A stretch of 64,000 nt of DNA. Source: Variovorax ginsengisoli. Lineage in GTDB: Bacteria > Pseudomonadota > Gammaproteobacteria > Burkholderiales > Burkholderiaceae_C. The notes beneath the pieces are model-generated. The model searched no databases, was not told the DNA's origin, and was given only the letters and a program-made list of their open reading frames with translations. Of the stretch, positions 1-8,246 are shown in pieces. Every line of letters starts with the position of its first letter. Position 1 is the stretch's first letter. The stretch spans positions 1,046,253 through 1,110,252 of the forward strand of contig NZ_RCZJ01000002.1 in NCBI RefSeq assembly GCF_006438845.1, given 5' to 3'. The position numbers and the translations under genes are program-made.

Positions 1-204
1 AACCTGCCGATGTCGCTCGGCATTCCGGCCATCGTGATCGGCAGCGGCGGGTCGACCGGCGGCTTTCATTCACCGGACGAGTGGATTGACGTGCGAGAAG
101 CCTGGCGCGGCGCGCAGAACTCGCTGCTGACGGTGCTGGGCCTGGTCGGCGTGCAGGACGTGAGCGCACCGCTGCTGCCGAAACGTGCGCCGGTCGTGAA
201 TTAA
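1..204 (+). CDS. M20-family peptidase, C-terminal fragment
   Basis: The open frame enters from the left edge and ends at a TAA, giving 67 residues of a larger protein. The stretch GSGGSTGGFHSPDEW followed by GAQNSLLTVLGLVG is the usual C-terminal part of M20 zinc peptidases, where the HSPDEW histidine is a late metal or substrate ligand. The catalytic N-terminal part lies outside the window. Family assignment comes from this motif only, so substrate (dipeptide, acetylated amino acid or other) cannot be told. Confidence 0.75.
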   Translation, partial: NLPMSLGIPAIVIGSGGSTGGFHSPDEWIDVREAWRGAQNSLLTVLGLVGVQDVSAPLLPKRAPVVN

Positions 205-312
205 TTTCACACGGGAAGCGCGTCGGTCCGACACGAACTGTTTCCTTCGGTCGAGCCCCCACGCACAATCCGCGGCGAGACTGTCACACAACACACACAT
301 CAAGGAAAAACC

Positions 313-741
313 ATGGGATTGCTCGATTCGGTACTCGGCCAGATGCTCGGCGGCGCAGCGCAACAGGGCGGCCAGGCGGGCGGTGGCCTGGCCGATGCGC
401 TCGGGGGTCTGCTGGGAAGCGACGGGCAACAAGGCGGGCTGGGAGGCCTCGTCTCGAAGTTCGAGCAGGCCGGCATGGGCGACGTCATCGGCTCGTGGAT
501 CGGCAAGGGAGAGAACGCACCGGTGTCCGGGGGGCAGCTCAACGAGGTGCTGGGCAGCGATGTGATCTCGGCCATTGCGGGCAAGCTCGGCATCAACGCC
601 GCCATGCTGCTTCCGATGCTCGCGACCATGCTGCCGAAGTTGATCGACCAGCTCACGCCGCAGGGCAAGGTGCCGGAGCAGGGACTCAACACCAATGAAG
701 AGCTGCTTTCCTCGCTGAGCGGCTTGCTGCAGAAACAATAA
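313..741 (+). CDS. YidB-like DUF937 family protein
   Basis: A 142-residue cytoplasmic protein with no signal peptide. The N-terminus (MGLLDSVLGQMLGG) and the glycine/glutamine-rich first third, followed by a helical core with a GKGENAPVSGGQLNEVLG stretch, match the YidB/DUF937 family, whose function is unknown. The start is supported by AAGGA seven bases upstream. The gene stands alone and ends about 30 bp before a bidirectional terminator shared with the converging M20 peptidase. Confidence 0.85.
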   Translation: MGLLDSVLGQMLGGAAQQGGQAGGGLADALGGLLGSDGQQGGLGGLVSKFEQAGMGDVIGSWIGKGENAPVSGGQLNEVLGSDVISAIAGKLGINAAMLLPMLATMLPKLIDQLTPQGKVPEQGLNTNEELLSSLSGLLQKQ

Positions 742-764
742 GAACAAGACGCTCGGCCATCAAA

Positions 765-800
765 AGAAAAAGGCGCCCGACAGGGCGCCTTTTTCTTTGC
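765..800. terminator. bidirectional intrinsic terminator
   Basis: The stem is AAGGCGCC, loop CGACA, GGGCGCCTT, with A-rich sequence before it and T-rich sequence after it. It can therefore stop the rightward DUF937 transcript and the leftward M20 peptidase transcript. Confidence 0.85.
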
Positions 801-819
801 AACGAGGCCGAATGCCGCT

Positions 820-2331
820 TCAGGCCGTTACCGGCTCGGCCTGTGCCTTGCGGTGCGCCACCGGCAGCGCGGCGATCACCTCGGCCACGGCGGCCGTCAG
901 CTTCTTCGCGTACGGGACATGCAGGAATTCGTTCGGGCCGTGGGCGTTGCTCTTCGGACCGAGCACGCCGCACACCATCATCTGAGCGGTCGGGAAACCT
1001 TCACTCAGCATGTTCATCAGCGGAATCGTGCCGCCCTGGCCGATGTAGCCGCAGGGCGCGCCGAAGTGCGCCTGCGACGCGGTGTTGAGCGCCTGCTCGA
1101 ACCACGGCGTGATGGCTGGCGCGTTCCAGCCGGTGGCCCCGCCGCCGCCTTCGAAGGTGACCTTGGCCTGGTAGGGCGCGTTGTCCTCGAGCAGCGCCTT
1201 GAGTTCCTGCACCGCGCGCTCGGCATCGACCAGCGGCGGCAGACGCAGCGACAGCTTGAAGGCGGTGTAGGGACGCAGCACATTGCCCGCGTCTTTCAAT
1301 GCCGGGAAGCCGTCGGCGCCGGTGACCGACAGCGTCGGCTTCCAGGTGCGATTCAGTAGGGCCTCGACCGGGTCGGTCGTGGTGGGCAGCGCGAATTGGG
1401 TCGAGCCGCCGCAGTCGTAGTGCGCCCACGGGAAACGCTTGAACAGCTCGTCGCCGAGGATGCCGGCAGTGACCTTCGCCTGCGCCAGCCGATCGGCAGG
1501 CACTTCGCAATGGAAGCTTGCGGGCAGCAGTCGGCCGGTCGCGCTGTCCTCGAGGCGGTCGAGCACCTGCCGCATGATGCGGAAGCTCGAAGGCACCAGG
1601 CCCGACGCGTCACCAGAGTGGATGCCCTCTGTCAGCACTTCGACCTTGAGCATGCCGCCGGCCATGCCGCGCAGCGAGGTGGTGAGCCAAAGCTGGTCGT
1701 AGTTGCCGGCGCCGGAGTCGAGGCAGATCACCAGGCTGACGTCGCCCAGCCGGTCTTTCAACGCGGTGACGTAGGGCAGCAGGTCGTAGGAGCCGCTCTC
1801 CTCGCAGGTCTCGATCAGGCCGACGATGCGCGGATGCGCCGCGCCTTGCGCCTTGAGCGCCTGCAGTGCCGCGACGCTGGCGTAGACCGCATAGCCGTCG
1901 TCGGCACCGCCGCGGCCGTAGAGCAGCCCGTTCTCGTACTTCGGCGTCCACGGGCCGAGGTCGTTGCGCCAACCGGTGAATTCGGGCTGCTTGTCGAGGT
2001 GCCCGTACATCAGCACGGTCTCGCCCATGGCGGTGCCGGTCGCAGGCACTTCGAAGAACAGGACCGGCGTGCGGCCCGGGAGCCGCACGATCTCGAGCGT
2101 CAGGCCTTCGACTTTCTGCGCCTCGACCCAGGCCGCGGCGTTGCGCAGCACGGTCTCGAGGTAGCCGTTGGCCGACCATTCCTTGTCGAAGCCCGGCGAC
2201 TTGGCTGGGATCGCGATGTAGTCGGTGAGCTGGCGCAGGATGTCGGTGTCCCACTTCGTGGTGACGTCGGACAGGGCACGCTCGGCGTCGAGCGCGCCGG
2301 CGGGCATTTCACGGTGCAGGGGGGCGTTCAT
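820..2331 (-). CDS. M20 family dipeptidase
   Basis: A 503-residue cytoplasmic metallopeptidase of the M20 (carnosinase/CNDP-like) family that hydrolyses small peptides with a dinuclear zinc centre. Visible motifs in order: YGHLDKQPE (first metal His plus Asp), GRGGADDGYA (bridging Asp), ETCEESGS (general base Glu and metal Glu), and the C-terminal GGTIPLMNML. The frame stays open upstream, but ATG at 2331 (MNAPLHREMPAG) follows a GGAGA ribosome site and gives normal family length. It converges on the DUF937 gene. The exact peptide substrate is unknown. Confidence 0.9.
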   Translation of the reverse strand: MNAPLHREMPAGALDAERALSDVTTKWDTDILRQLTDYIAIPAKSPGFDKEWSANGYLETVLRNAAAWVEAQKVEGLTLEIVRLPGRTPVLFFEVPATGTAMGETVLMYGHLDKQPEFTGWRNDLGPWTPKYENGLLYGRGGADDGYAVYASVAALQALKAQGAAHPRIVGLIETCEESGSYDLLPYVTALKDRLGDVSLVICLDSGAGNYDQLWLTTSLRGMAGGMLKVEVLTEGIHSGDASGLVPSSFRIMRQVLDRLEDSATGRLLPASFHCEVPADRLAQAKVTAGILGDELFKRFPWAHYDCGGSTQFALPTTTDPVEALLNRTWKPTLSVTGADGFPALKDAGNVLRPYTAFKLSLRLPPLVDAERAVQELKALLEDNAPYQAKVTFEGGGGATGWNAPAITPWFEQALNTASQAHFGAPCGYIGQGGTIPLMNMLSEGFPTAQMMVCGVLGPKSNAHGPNEFLHVPYAKKLTAAVAEVIAALPVAHRKAQAEPVTA

Positions 2332-2437
2332 CGGGGTTCTCCGCTGAAGGAATCGAGAAGGAAAAGCATTGTGCGCCTGCGTGCGCGCCGCGTAGAGTGC
2401 GCAGACCCAATCCCGACTCGACATGAAGGAACGTGCG

Positions 2438-3253
2438 ATGAACAGCAGCAAGGCGATCGACCGCATCCGCGTGGGCATCGGCGGCTGGACCTACGAGCCC
2501 TGGCGCGACAACTTCTATCCCGCCGACCTGCCGCAGAAGCAGGAGCTGCACTACGCGAGCCGCCATGTCACCGCCATCGAGGTCAACGGCACCTACTACA
2601 GCACGATGAAGCCCGAGAGCTTCCGCAAGTGGCACGACGAGACACCCGACGACTTCGTCTTCTCGCTGAAGGCCACGCGCTATGCGACCAACCGCAAACT
2701 GTTGGCGAGCGCGGGCGAATCGGTCACGCGCTTCGTCGACAGCGGCATCACCGAATTGAAGGACAAGCTGGGCCCGATCGTCTGGCAATTCATGCCGACC
2801 AAGGTGTTCGACGCGGAGGACTTCGCGGCCTTCCTTGCGCTGCTGCCGAAGAAGGCGGGCAGCCGCACGTTGCGCCACGTCATGGACGTGCGGCACGAGA
2901 GCTTCATGACCGACGCCTACCTTGCGCTGGCACGCAAGCACGGCGTGGCGACGGTGTTCACCGACTCGGACAGGTTCCCGTCCTTCGCCAACCTCACGTC
3001 TGACTTCGCGTATGCGCGCCTGATGAACAGCGATGCGAAGCTGAAGGCAGGCTATGCGCCGAAGGCCCTGACGGCATGGGCGGAGCGTGCCCAGCAGTGG
3101 GCCGACGGCGGTGCGCCGGACGACCTGCCGCGCGTGGACGGTGCCGACGATGTCCCGGCCAAGGCGCGCGATGTGTTCGTCTTCTTCATCAACGGCGCCA
3201 AAGAAAAAGCACCCGCCGCGGCGGGTGCCTTGATCGCGAAGCTTGCGCGCTGA
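2438..3253 (+). CDS. DUF72 (YecE-like) protein
   Basis: A 271-residue protein of the DUF72/YecE family, a TIM-barrel-like family of unproven function. The typical start RIRVGIGGWTYEPWRDNFYP, then VNGTYYSTMKPESFRKW and the late FVFFINGAKEKAP segment (family FNND/FNNH region), are all present. I chose ATG 2438 over the ATG at 2423 because AAGGA lies seven bases before it. The last 15 codons contain a strong hairpin that also serves the converging bactofilin gene as a terminator. Confidence 0.88.
   Translation: MNSSKAIDRIRVGIGGWTYEPWRDNFYPADLPQKQELHYASRHVTAIEVNGTYYSTMKPESFRKWHDETPDDFVFSLKATRYATNRKLLASAGESVTRFVDSGITELKDKLGPIVWQFMPTKVFDAEDFAAFLALLPKKAGSRTLRHVMDVRHESFMTDAYLALARKHGVATVFTDSDRFPSFANLTSDFAYARLMNSDAKLKAGYAPKALTAWAERAQQWADGGAPDDLPRVDGADDVPAKARDVFVFFINGAKEKAPAAAGALIAKLAR
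3200..3228 (-). terminator. intrinsic terminator inside the DUF72 coding end
   Basis: Read on the minus strand the sequence is a perfect GC-rich hairpin (GCACCCGCC, short loop, GGCGGGTGC) followed by TTTTTCTTT. It lies 36 bp downstream of the bactofilin stop but within the last codons of the converging DUF72 gene. Confidence 0.85.
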
Positions 3254-3263
3254 AGCGCGTCGC

Positions 3264-3788
3264 TCAGGCGGCTTGCAGACCGGGCTTCTTCGTCTCCGAC
3301 GCGCCGAACGTGATCTCGCCGGAGAGCTGGCCGCCCTCTTCGATCACGATCTTGCCGTAGCGGATCTTGCCGGTGACCTTGCCGGTCGAATGGATCACGA
3401 GCTTCTCGCGCACCGTGAGATTGCCGTCGAAAACGCCGCGGATTTCAGCGATATCGATCTCGGCCGAGCCCTTGAACTCGCCCTGCTCGGCGATCTGGAT
3501 CACGCGCGAATCCATCGTGGCCTCGACCAGGCCTTCCACCACGAGCGTGTCGCAGTCGGTGATCTCGACGCCCTTGAGCTTGATGTTCGGTCCGACGGTG
3601 AGCTTGCTGCCGCCTTCCTTGACGGCCGGTGCGGTCGCCATGCCGGTGGCGGCGCCGGTGGTGAGCGTGGACGGATTGACGGGCGTTCCTGCGAGATTGG
3701 TGCCGGCGCCGACGAGCGGTGCAGGACGTGAATTGAAGTTGTCGGTGTCGCGGTCACGCTTGCCGAAGAAGGGGGACTGTGAAGCCAA
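3264..3788 (-). CDS. bactofilin (polymer-forming cytoskeletal protein)
   Basis: 174 residues with a central right-handed beta-helix bactofilin domain (roughly residues 60-165), flanked by a disordered proline/threonine-rich N-terminus. Repeating short beta-strands such as SKLTVGPNIKLKGVEI and GNLTVREKLVIHSTG are diagnostic. Bactofilins self-assemble into filaments and scaffold cell-shape or envelope enzymes. The start is TTG, not ATG: GAGGAG sits six bases upstream and no in-frame ATG precedes the conserved FFGKRD sequence. Transcription ends at the hairpin at 3200-3228. Confidence 0.88.
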   Translation of the reverse strand: MASQSPFFGKRDRDTDNFNSRPAPLVGAGTNLAGTPVNPSTLTTGAATGMATAPAVKEGGSKLTVGPNIKLKGVEITDCDTLVVEGLVEATMDSRVIQIAEQGEFKGSAEIDIAEIRGVFDGNLTVREKLVIHSTGKVTGKIRYGKIVIEEGGQLSGEITFGASETKKPGLQAA

Positions 3789-3974
3789 GACTTACTCCTC
3801 TGGGGAAACGGCCTATCGTAAGAACCCACTGGTGCCTGTCGGCACATCTTTGCGAAAGATTGGTAACGAGATCATTCGCAGCGTCTTGGCTGCGAACTTT
3901 TGCCTTGCTTCGCTGGATGCCTTGCAGGCAGGGCAAACCGCCACAATGCGCCCCTCTCGTCTACCGATTCGAAC

Positions 3975-4916
3975 ATGTCCTCACAGTCGGAAACTTTCGG
4001 CGATTCCGCGCACGCTGCCGTGCGCGATGAAGCCGCGACCGAAGCCCGCTTCGGCAAGCCCACGCACGGCTGGCGGCTGCGACTCTACGCAGTGATCTTC
4101 GAATCCGAGACGCGCGCAGGTCGCATGTTCGACTTGCTGCTCATCGCGGTCATCCTGTTCAGCGTGCTGGTCGTGGTGCTCGACAGCGTGCAGCCGATCC
4201 GTGCGCAATGGGGCCGCGTGTTCAGCGGCTTCGAGTGGCTCTTCACGATCGTCTTCACCATCGAATACCTGGCGCGGCTGGCCTGCCTGAAGCGGCCGAT
4301 GCGCTACGCGCGCAGCTTCTACGGCGTGATCGATCTGCTGGCGCTGCTGCCCACCTACCTCGCCATCCTGATGCCCGGGCTCTCGGTGCTGATCGACGTG
4401 CGCATCCTCCGGCTGCTGCGCGTGTTCCGCGTCTTCAAGATGTCGCGCTACGCTGCCGAATACCGGGCACTGGTCACTGCCCTGGCCGCGAGCCGCCGAA
4501 AGATCATGGTCTTCGTCGGCTTCGTGCTGATGCTCGTGCTGGTGTTCGGTACCTTGATGTATGTCGTCGAAGGCCCGCAGCACGGCTTCACCAGCATCCC
4601 GGTGGCGGTCTACTGGGCCATCTCGACCATGACCACTGTTGGCTTCGGCGATCTGGTGCCCAAGACAGACATCGGTCGCGGCATCGCTTCGATGATGATG
4701 CTGCTGGGATGGGGCGTGCTGGCCGTGCCGACGGGCATCGTCTCGGCCGAGATGGTGCGCCACGGACGCGCCGCGGCATCGGCGAGCGGCGTCGGGCGCG
4801 GTCTGCTGGCCGGCGCGCTCGGCCAGCCCGGCACGCAGGTCTGCGCGGACTGCGGCGCCGACGCCCATGCGACCGATGCGCGCTTCTGCCGCTGCTGCGG
4901 CAGCGTGCTGAGCTGA
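3975..4916 (+). CDS. voltage-gated-type potassium channel with C-terminal zinc ribbon
   Basis: 313 residues. Residues about 45-240 form a six-helix ion-transport domain: an arginine-rich S4 (VRILRLLRVFRVFKMSRYA) and a pore loop with the potassium selectivity filter TTVGFGD. The C-terminus carries CADCGAD...CRCCGS, two CxxC knuckles of a zinc ribbon. The ATG at 3975 (MSSQSETF) was chosen; the frame extends upstream but into an unlikely N-terminus. It converges with the IMPACT-family gene 14 bp away. Gating stimulus is unknown. Confidence 0.88.
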   Translation: MSSQSETFGDSAHAAVRDEAATEARFGKPTHGWRLRLYAVIFESETRAGRMFDLLLIAVILFSVLVVVLDSVQPIRAQWGRVFSGFEWLFTIVFTIEYLARLACLKRPMRYARSFYGVIDLLALLPTYLAILMPGLSVLIDVRILRLLRVFRVFKMSRYAAEYRALVTALAASRRKIMVFVGFVLMLVLVFGTLMYVVEGPQHGFTSIPVAVYWAISTMTTVGFGDLVPKTDIGRGIASMMMLLGWGVLAVPTGIVSAEMVRHGRAAASASGVGRGLLAGALGQPGTQVCADCGADAHATDARFCRCCGSVLS

Positions 4917-4930
4917 GCCGAGGTCCGGTC

Positions 4931-5530
4931 TCAAGAACACTCGGGCGGATCGATCCAGGCGGCGCGGCCTTGCGTTGCATCGTCGATGCGCAGCACCAGC
5001 GCTGCGGCCTCGGCGTCGACCACGCTGAACCTCAAGCTGACGAGCGCACCGTGCGCGACGTTGTCCAATGCCGCACCGGCCGCGGCCAGTTCGCGACGCA
5101 GCGAACCCTCCATCGCATAGGGCACCGCGCAGCACAAAGTGCACCGGCGCTGCAAAGGCAGCTTGTCGACGCCCACCAGTGCCTGCGCGATCGCATCGGT
5201 GTAGGCGCGCAGCAGGCCGCCGGCGCCGAGCTTCACCCCGCCGAAGTAGCGCACCACCGTGGCGAGCACGCCCTCGAGGTCCTGATGACGCAACACTTCG
5301 AGCATCGGTCGGCCCGCGGTACCGCCAGGCTCGCCATCGTCATTGGCGGCCGACTGTCCGCCCGCCATCAATGCCCAGCAGACATGCGTGGCCCCCGGAT
5401 GAACGGCGCGCAGGTCGCTCACGACAAGAAGCGCTGCCTCGCGATCGGCCACCGGCTGCACGCAGCCGATGAAGCGGCTCTTCTTGATGACGAGCTCGCT
5501 GTGAACCGCGGCGGCGAGCGTCTGAGCCAC
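4931..5530 (-). CDS. IMPACT/YigZ family protein
   Basis: About 199 residues. The N-terminal UPF0029 Impact domain shows KKSRFIGCVQPV, a DDGEPGGTAGRPML loop and VVRYFGGVKLGAGGLLRAY, all hallmarks of YigZ-like proteins; a DUF1949-like C-terminal domain follows. Bacterial function is poorly defined, with a link to translation control inferred from eukaryotic IMPACT. No ATG is well placed. GTG at 5530, four bases after the metW stop, gives the family length and suggests cotranscription with metX-metW. An upstream start overlapping metW remains possible. Confidence 0.82.
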   Translation of the reverse strand: MAQTLAAAVHSELVIKKSRFIGCVQPVADREAALLVVSDLRAVHPGATHVCWALMAGGQSAANDDGEPGGTAGRPMLEVLRHQDLEGVLATVVRYFGGVKLGAGGLLRAYTDAIAQALVGVDKLPLQRRCTLCCAVPYAMEGSLRRELAAAGAALDNVAHGALVSLRFSVVDAEAAALVLRIDDATQGRAAWIDPPECS

Positions 5531-5534
5531 GGCC

Positions 5535-6119
5535 TCAGGCGCGTTCGAACTTGAAGACAGCCGTGCCGGCGCGGGCGTTCGGCAGCCAGCGCACCGCGCG
5601 GCCCTCCTGCACGCCGAAGGCATCGAGCACGCGCAACTGGTTCTTGCCCGCGAGCACCTCGAAATCCTTGAAGGTGCCGACGCGGATGTTGGGCGTGTCG
5701 TACCACTGATAGGGCAGGCGGCGCGTCACCGGCATGCGGCCACGCGCGATGCTCAGGCGGTTGGGCCAGTGCGCGAAGTTGGGGAAGGCGACGATGCCGA
5801 TGCGGCCCACACGCGCCGTCTCGCGCAGCATGACTTCGGCATTGCGCAGGTGCTGCAGCGTGTCGATCTGCAGCACCACGTCGAACGAAGCGTCGTCGAA
5901 CATCGCGAGGCCTTCGTCGAGGTTGAGCTGGATCACGTCGACGCCACGGCGGATGCACTTGAGCACGTTGCCGTCGGCGATCTCCACGCCGTAGCCGCTG
6001 CAGCCGCGCTCGCGCTGCAGCAGGTCGAGCAGGGCGCCGTCGCCGCAGCCGAGGTCGAGCACGCGTGCGCCCTCGGGTACCAACCGGGCGATGAGGCGTT
6101 GGGTGTCGAGGTCGCTCAT
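5535..6119 (-). CDS. metW: methionine biosynthesis protein MetW
   Basis: 194 residues, a class I SAM-dependent methyltransferase fold: [15 protein letters not shown] is the SAM-binding glycine motif, then [10 protein letters not shown] and [15 protein letters not shown]. MetW acts with MetX in homoserine acylation in many proteobacteria, and here its ATG overlaps the metX stop as ATGA, so the two are translationally coupled. The downstream IMPACT gene follows after four bases. The whole operon is presumably under the SAM-II element before metX. Confidence 0.93.
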   Translation of the reverse strand: MSDLDTQRLIARLVPEGARVLDLGCGDGALLDLLQRERGCSGYGVEIADGNVLKCIRRGVDVIQLNLDEGLAMFDDASFDVVLQIDTLQHLRNAEVMLRETARVGRIGIVAFPNFAHWPNRLSIARGRMPVTRRLPYQWYDTPNIRVGTFKDFEVLAGKNQLRVLDAFGVQEGRAVRWLPNARAGTAVFKFERA

Positions 6120-7270
6120 GCTGTCAGCTCCGCGGCGACTCGCTCGAAGTAGGAGCGCACCACGCCCATGTAGCGCACGTCGTCGAGCAGGAAGGCGTCG
6201 TGGCCGTGCGGCGCGTCGATCTCGGCGTAGCTCACGCTGCGGCGGTTGTCGAGCAGCGCCTTCACCAGCTCTCGGCTGCGCGCCGGCGAGAAGCGCCAGT
6301 CGGTGGTGAAGCTCACCAGCAGGAACTTCGCGGTCGCCTTCGCGAAGGCTTCGGTGAGGCTACCGCCGTGCTCCCGCGCAGGGTCGAAGTAGTCGAGCGC
6401 GCGCGTGATCAGCAGGTAAGTGTTGGCGTCGAAGTATTCGCTGAACTTGTCGCCCTGGTAGCGCAGGTAGCTCTCGATCTGGAACTCCACGTCCTGCGTC
6501 GAGTAGCGGTACGCCGTGCCGGCGAGCTCGCCCTCGACCGCGCTGCGCAGTTCGCGGCCGAACTTCTCGTTCATCACGTCGTCGCTGAGATAGGTGATGT
6601 GGCCGATCATCCGCGCGATGCGCAGGCCGCGCTTGGGGATCACGCCCTGTTCGTAGAAGTGGCCGCCGTGGAAGTCGGGGTCGGTCACGATGGCGCGGCG
6701 CGCCACCTCGTTGAAGGCGATGTTCTCGGCCGTGAGGTTGGGCGCGCTGGCCACCACCACGGCGTGGCGCACGCGCTGCGGATACTGCAGCGTCCAAGAC
6801 AGCGCCTGCATTCCGCCCAGGCTGCCACCCATCACGGCCGCCAGCGCGTCGATGCCGAGCGCATCGAGCAGCAATGCCTGCGCATCGACCCAGTCTTCCA
6901 CCGTGACCACCGGAAAGTCCGCACCGTACACGCGGCCTGTGGCGGGATCGGTGTGCATCGGACCCGTCGATCCGAAGCAGGAACCGAGGTTGTTGACGCC
7001 GATGACGAAGAAGCGGTCGGTGTCGAGCGGCTTGCCGGGGCCGATCATGTTGTCCCACCAGCCTTCGGACTTCGGCTGCCCGGCGTAGACGCCCGCCAGG
7101 TGGTGCGACGCGTTGAGCGCATGGCAGACCAACACCGCGTTGCTGCGGTCGGCATTGAGCGTACCGTAGGTTTCGTAGGCGAGCGAATAGTCGCTGAGCG
7201 CGGCGCCGCTGCGCAGGGGCAAAGGCCCGGCGAAGGACATCGATTGCGAAACGACTTCGAAGGACGACAT
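6116..7270 (-). CDS. metX: homoserine O-acyltransferase MetX
   Basis: 384 residues, an alpha/beta-hydrolase fold enzyme that acylates homoserine in the first committed step of methionine synthesis. Visible motifs: [14 protein letters not shown] (oxyanion region), [10 protein letters not shown] nucleophile elbow with catalytic Ser, late Asp in FTTDWRFSP, and [12 protein letters not shown] with catalytic His. Acetyl versus succinyl specificity cannot be settled by eye. ATG 7270 (MSSFEVV) is preceded by a terminator hairpin and a SAM-II aptamer, so expression should fall when S-adenosylmethionine is plentiful. Confidence 0.95.
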   Translation of the reverse strand: MSSFEVVSQSMSFAGPLPLRSGAALSDYSLAYETYGTLNADRSNAVLVCHALNASHHLAGVYAGQPKSEGWWDNMIGPGKPLDTDRFFVIGVNNLGSCFGSTGPMHTDPATGRVYGADFPVVTVEDWVDAQALLLDALGIDALAAVMGGSLGGMQALSWTLQYPQRVRHAVVVASAPNLTAENIAFNEVARRAIVTDPDFHGGHFYEQGVIPKRGLRIARMIGHITYLSDDVMNEKFGRELRSAVEGELAGTAYRYSTQDVEFQIESYLRYQGDKFSEYFDANTYLLITRALDYFDPAREHGGSLTEAFAKATAKFLLVSFTTDWRFSPARSRELVKALLDNRRSVSYAEIDAPHGHDAFLLDDVRYMGVVRSYFERVAAELTA

Positions 7271-7272
7271 GG

Positions 7273-7312
7273 ACAAAGAAAAACCCGGCCTCGCCAAAAA
7301 ACGAGCCGGGTT
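7273..7312 (-). terminator. riboswitch expression platform: terminator before metX
   Basis: On the minus strand AACCCGGCTCG, a T-rich loop, CGAGGCCGGGTT and then TTTCTTTG form an intrinsic terminator that ends a few bases before the metX ATG. It lies directly after the SAM-II aptamer, the arrangement of a transcription-attenuating riboswitch. Confidence 0.85.
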
Positions 7313-7322
7313 CGGCCACGGT

Positions 7323-7369
7323 CTTTAGCTGAATTTGTTAAGCGCCCGCAAGCTGTAGCAAATCGGCGC
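7323..7369 (-). ncRNA. SAM-II riboswitch aptamer
   Basis: Read 5' to 3' on the minus strand the element starts GCGCCGATTT, continues CTTGCGGGCGC, then TTAACAAAT and AGCTAAAG. GCGCC and GGCGC form P1. The conserved GATTT, TTGC, AAAT and AGCTAAA blocks match the SAM-II H-type pseudoknot found upstream of metX/metA. A TATACT -10-like hexamer at 7376-7381 would place the transcript start just before the aptamer. The terminator and metX follow immediately. Confidence 0.9.
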
Positions 7370-7375
7370 AGGGCG

Positions 7376-7381
7376 AGTATA
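7376..7381 (-). promoter_or_regulatory. putative -10 element of the metX transcript
   Basis: TATACT on the minus strand lies about seven bases upstream of the first base of the SAM-II aptamer. No good -35 is seen in the GC-rich sequence above it, so this is a modest call. Confidence 0.45.
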
Positions 7382-7410
7382 GCTGCGGCACCCGGCCGGC
7401 GGCGGCGGCG

Positions 7411-7971
7411 TCAGCCGACGATCATCACGACGCCCAGCACGAGGAAGATGACAGCCGAAATGCCATGGACCAGCTTGATCGGCACGCGCCGCATGATGCG
7501 TTCTCCGAGGAAAACCACCGGCGCGTTGGCCAGCATCATCCCGAGCGTCGTGCCTGCGACCACGCCGACGTAATCGTGAACGAAACGCGCGGCCAGCATG
7601 ACGGTCGCGATCTGGGTCTTGTCGCCCATCTCGGCCAGGAAGAAGGCGACAACGGTGGTTCCGAACACACCGAAGTGCGAGCGCGTGCCGGTGTCTTCGT
7701 CGTCCAGCTTGTCCGGGATCAGCATCCAGATCGCCATCGCGATGAAGGCACCGCCGAGGAGCCAACGCAAGGTGGTCGGCCCGAGCCACTGCGTGACGAA
7801 GGCGCCGACCGCGCCGGCCAAGGCATGGTTGACGATGGTGGCAGCGAAGATGCCCAGCACGATGGGCCAGGGCTTGCGAAAGCGCGCGGCCAGAACGAGC
7901 GCGAGGAGTTGGGTCTTGTCGCCCATTTCCGCCAGGGCGACGATGCCGGTGGCGACGAGAAAAGCTTCCAT
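7411..7971 (-). CDS. TMEM165/GDT1 (UPF0016) family transporter, probable Mn2+ exporter
   Basis: 186 residues with six predicted membrane helices in two homologous halves, each holding the family signature: ALAEMGDKTQLLAL near residue 15 and FLAEMGDKTQIATV near residue 115. The two E-x-G-D-K-T motifs form the cation path in UPF0016 proteins; bacterial members such as MneA export manganese. The upstream leader contains a yybP-ykoY manganese riboswitch, which strongly supports that role. ATG 7971 has only a distant GAGG (15 bases), possibly because translation is controlled by leader structure. Confidence 0.92.
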   Translation of the reverse strand: MEAFLVATGIVALAEMGDKTQLLALVLAARFRKPWPIVLGIFAATIVNHALAGAVGAFVTQWLGPTTLRWLLGGAFIAMAIWMLIPDKLDDEDTGTRSHFGVFGTTVVAFFLAEMGDKTQIATVMLAARFVHDYVGVVAGTTLGMMLANAPVVFLGERIMRRVPIKLVHGISAVIFLVLGVVMIVG

Positions 7972-7980
7972 GATGACGTG

Positions 7981-8035
7981 GGGATCCTCGGCCGAAGCAG
8001 ACGCAATTGACCATGCAATTCTTCGGCCGAATCCC
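7981..8035 (-). promoter_or_regulatory. leader hairpin covering the putative ribosome site
   Basis: TCGGCCGAAG at 7988-7997 is the exact reverse complement of 8021-8030, and the stem can be extended by GGGAT/ATCCC on its outer side. The 3' arm includes the GAGGATC that would be the ribosome site for the exporter. It competes with another perfect stem formed by 8007-8016 and 8042-8051. Confidence 0.6.
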
Positions 8036-8042
8036 GAAATCG

Positions 8043-8156
8043 CATGGTCAAAGGTCTCGCCAAGCTTTTACCGTTTGCGCCATGTCCTGTGTGGGGCAGG
8101 ACAAGTCTGTTGACGCAAACCCTTCTCGCGATGGAAGGCGGCTACTCCCCAATGAC
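8043..8156 (-). ncRNA. yybP-ykoY (Mn2+) riboswitch
   Basis: On the minus strand the conserved blocks appear in order: GGGGAGTAGCC at 8150-8140, then GTTTGCGTCAACAGAC, its pairing partner GGCGCAAAC, and GCGAGACCTTTGACC at 8060-8046. These match the two metal-binding loops and closing stem of the yybP-ykoY class, which senses Mn2+ and controls manganese efflux genes. The downstream gene is an UPF0016 exporter candidate, as expected. Confidence 0.9.
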
Positions 8157-8246
8157 GGCCGAATTCTATCCGCGCGGCCGAGTCACTTGCGAGCAGCCAC
8201 TGCCGGCTGAAATTTTTGCAACGGCACCGCGCAAAGCCGAAATCTT

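Noticed and set aside
70..747. Long reverse-strand frame opposite the YidB-like gene
   Set aside because: It is a high-GC antisense shadow with biased composition; the plus-strand DUF937 family match explains the region.
1396..3003. 535-codon plus-strand frame across the M20 and DUF72 genes
   Set aside because: It is antisense to the M20 dipeptidase and out of frame with DUF72, with Arg/Gln/His-rich shadow composition.
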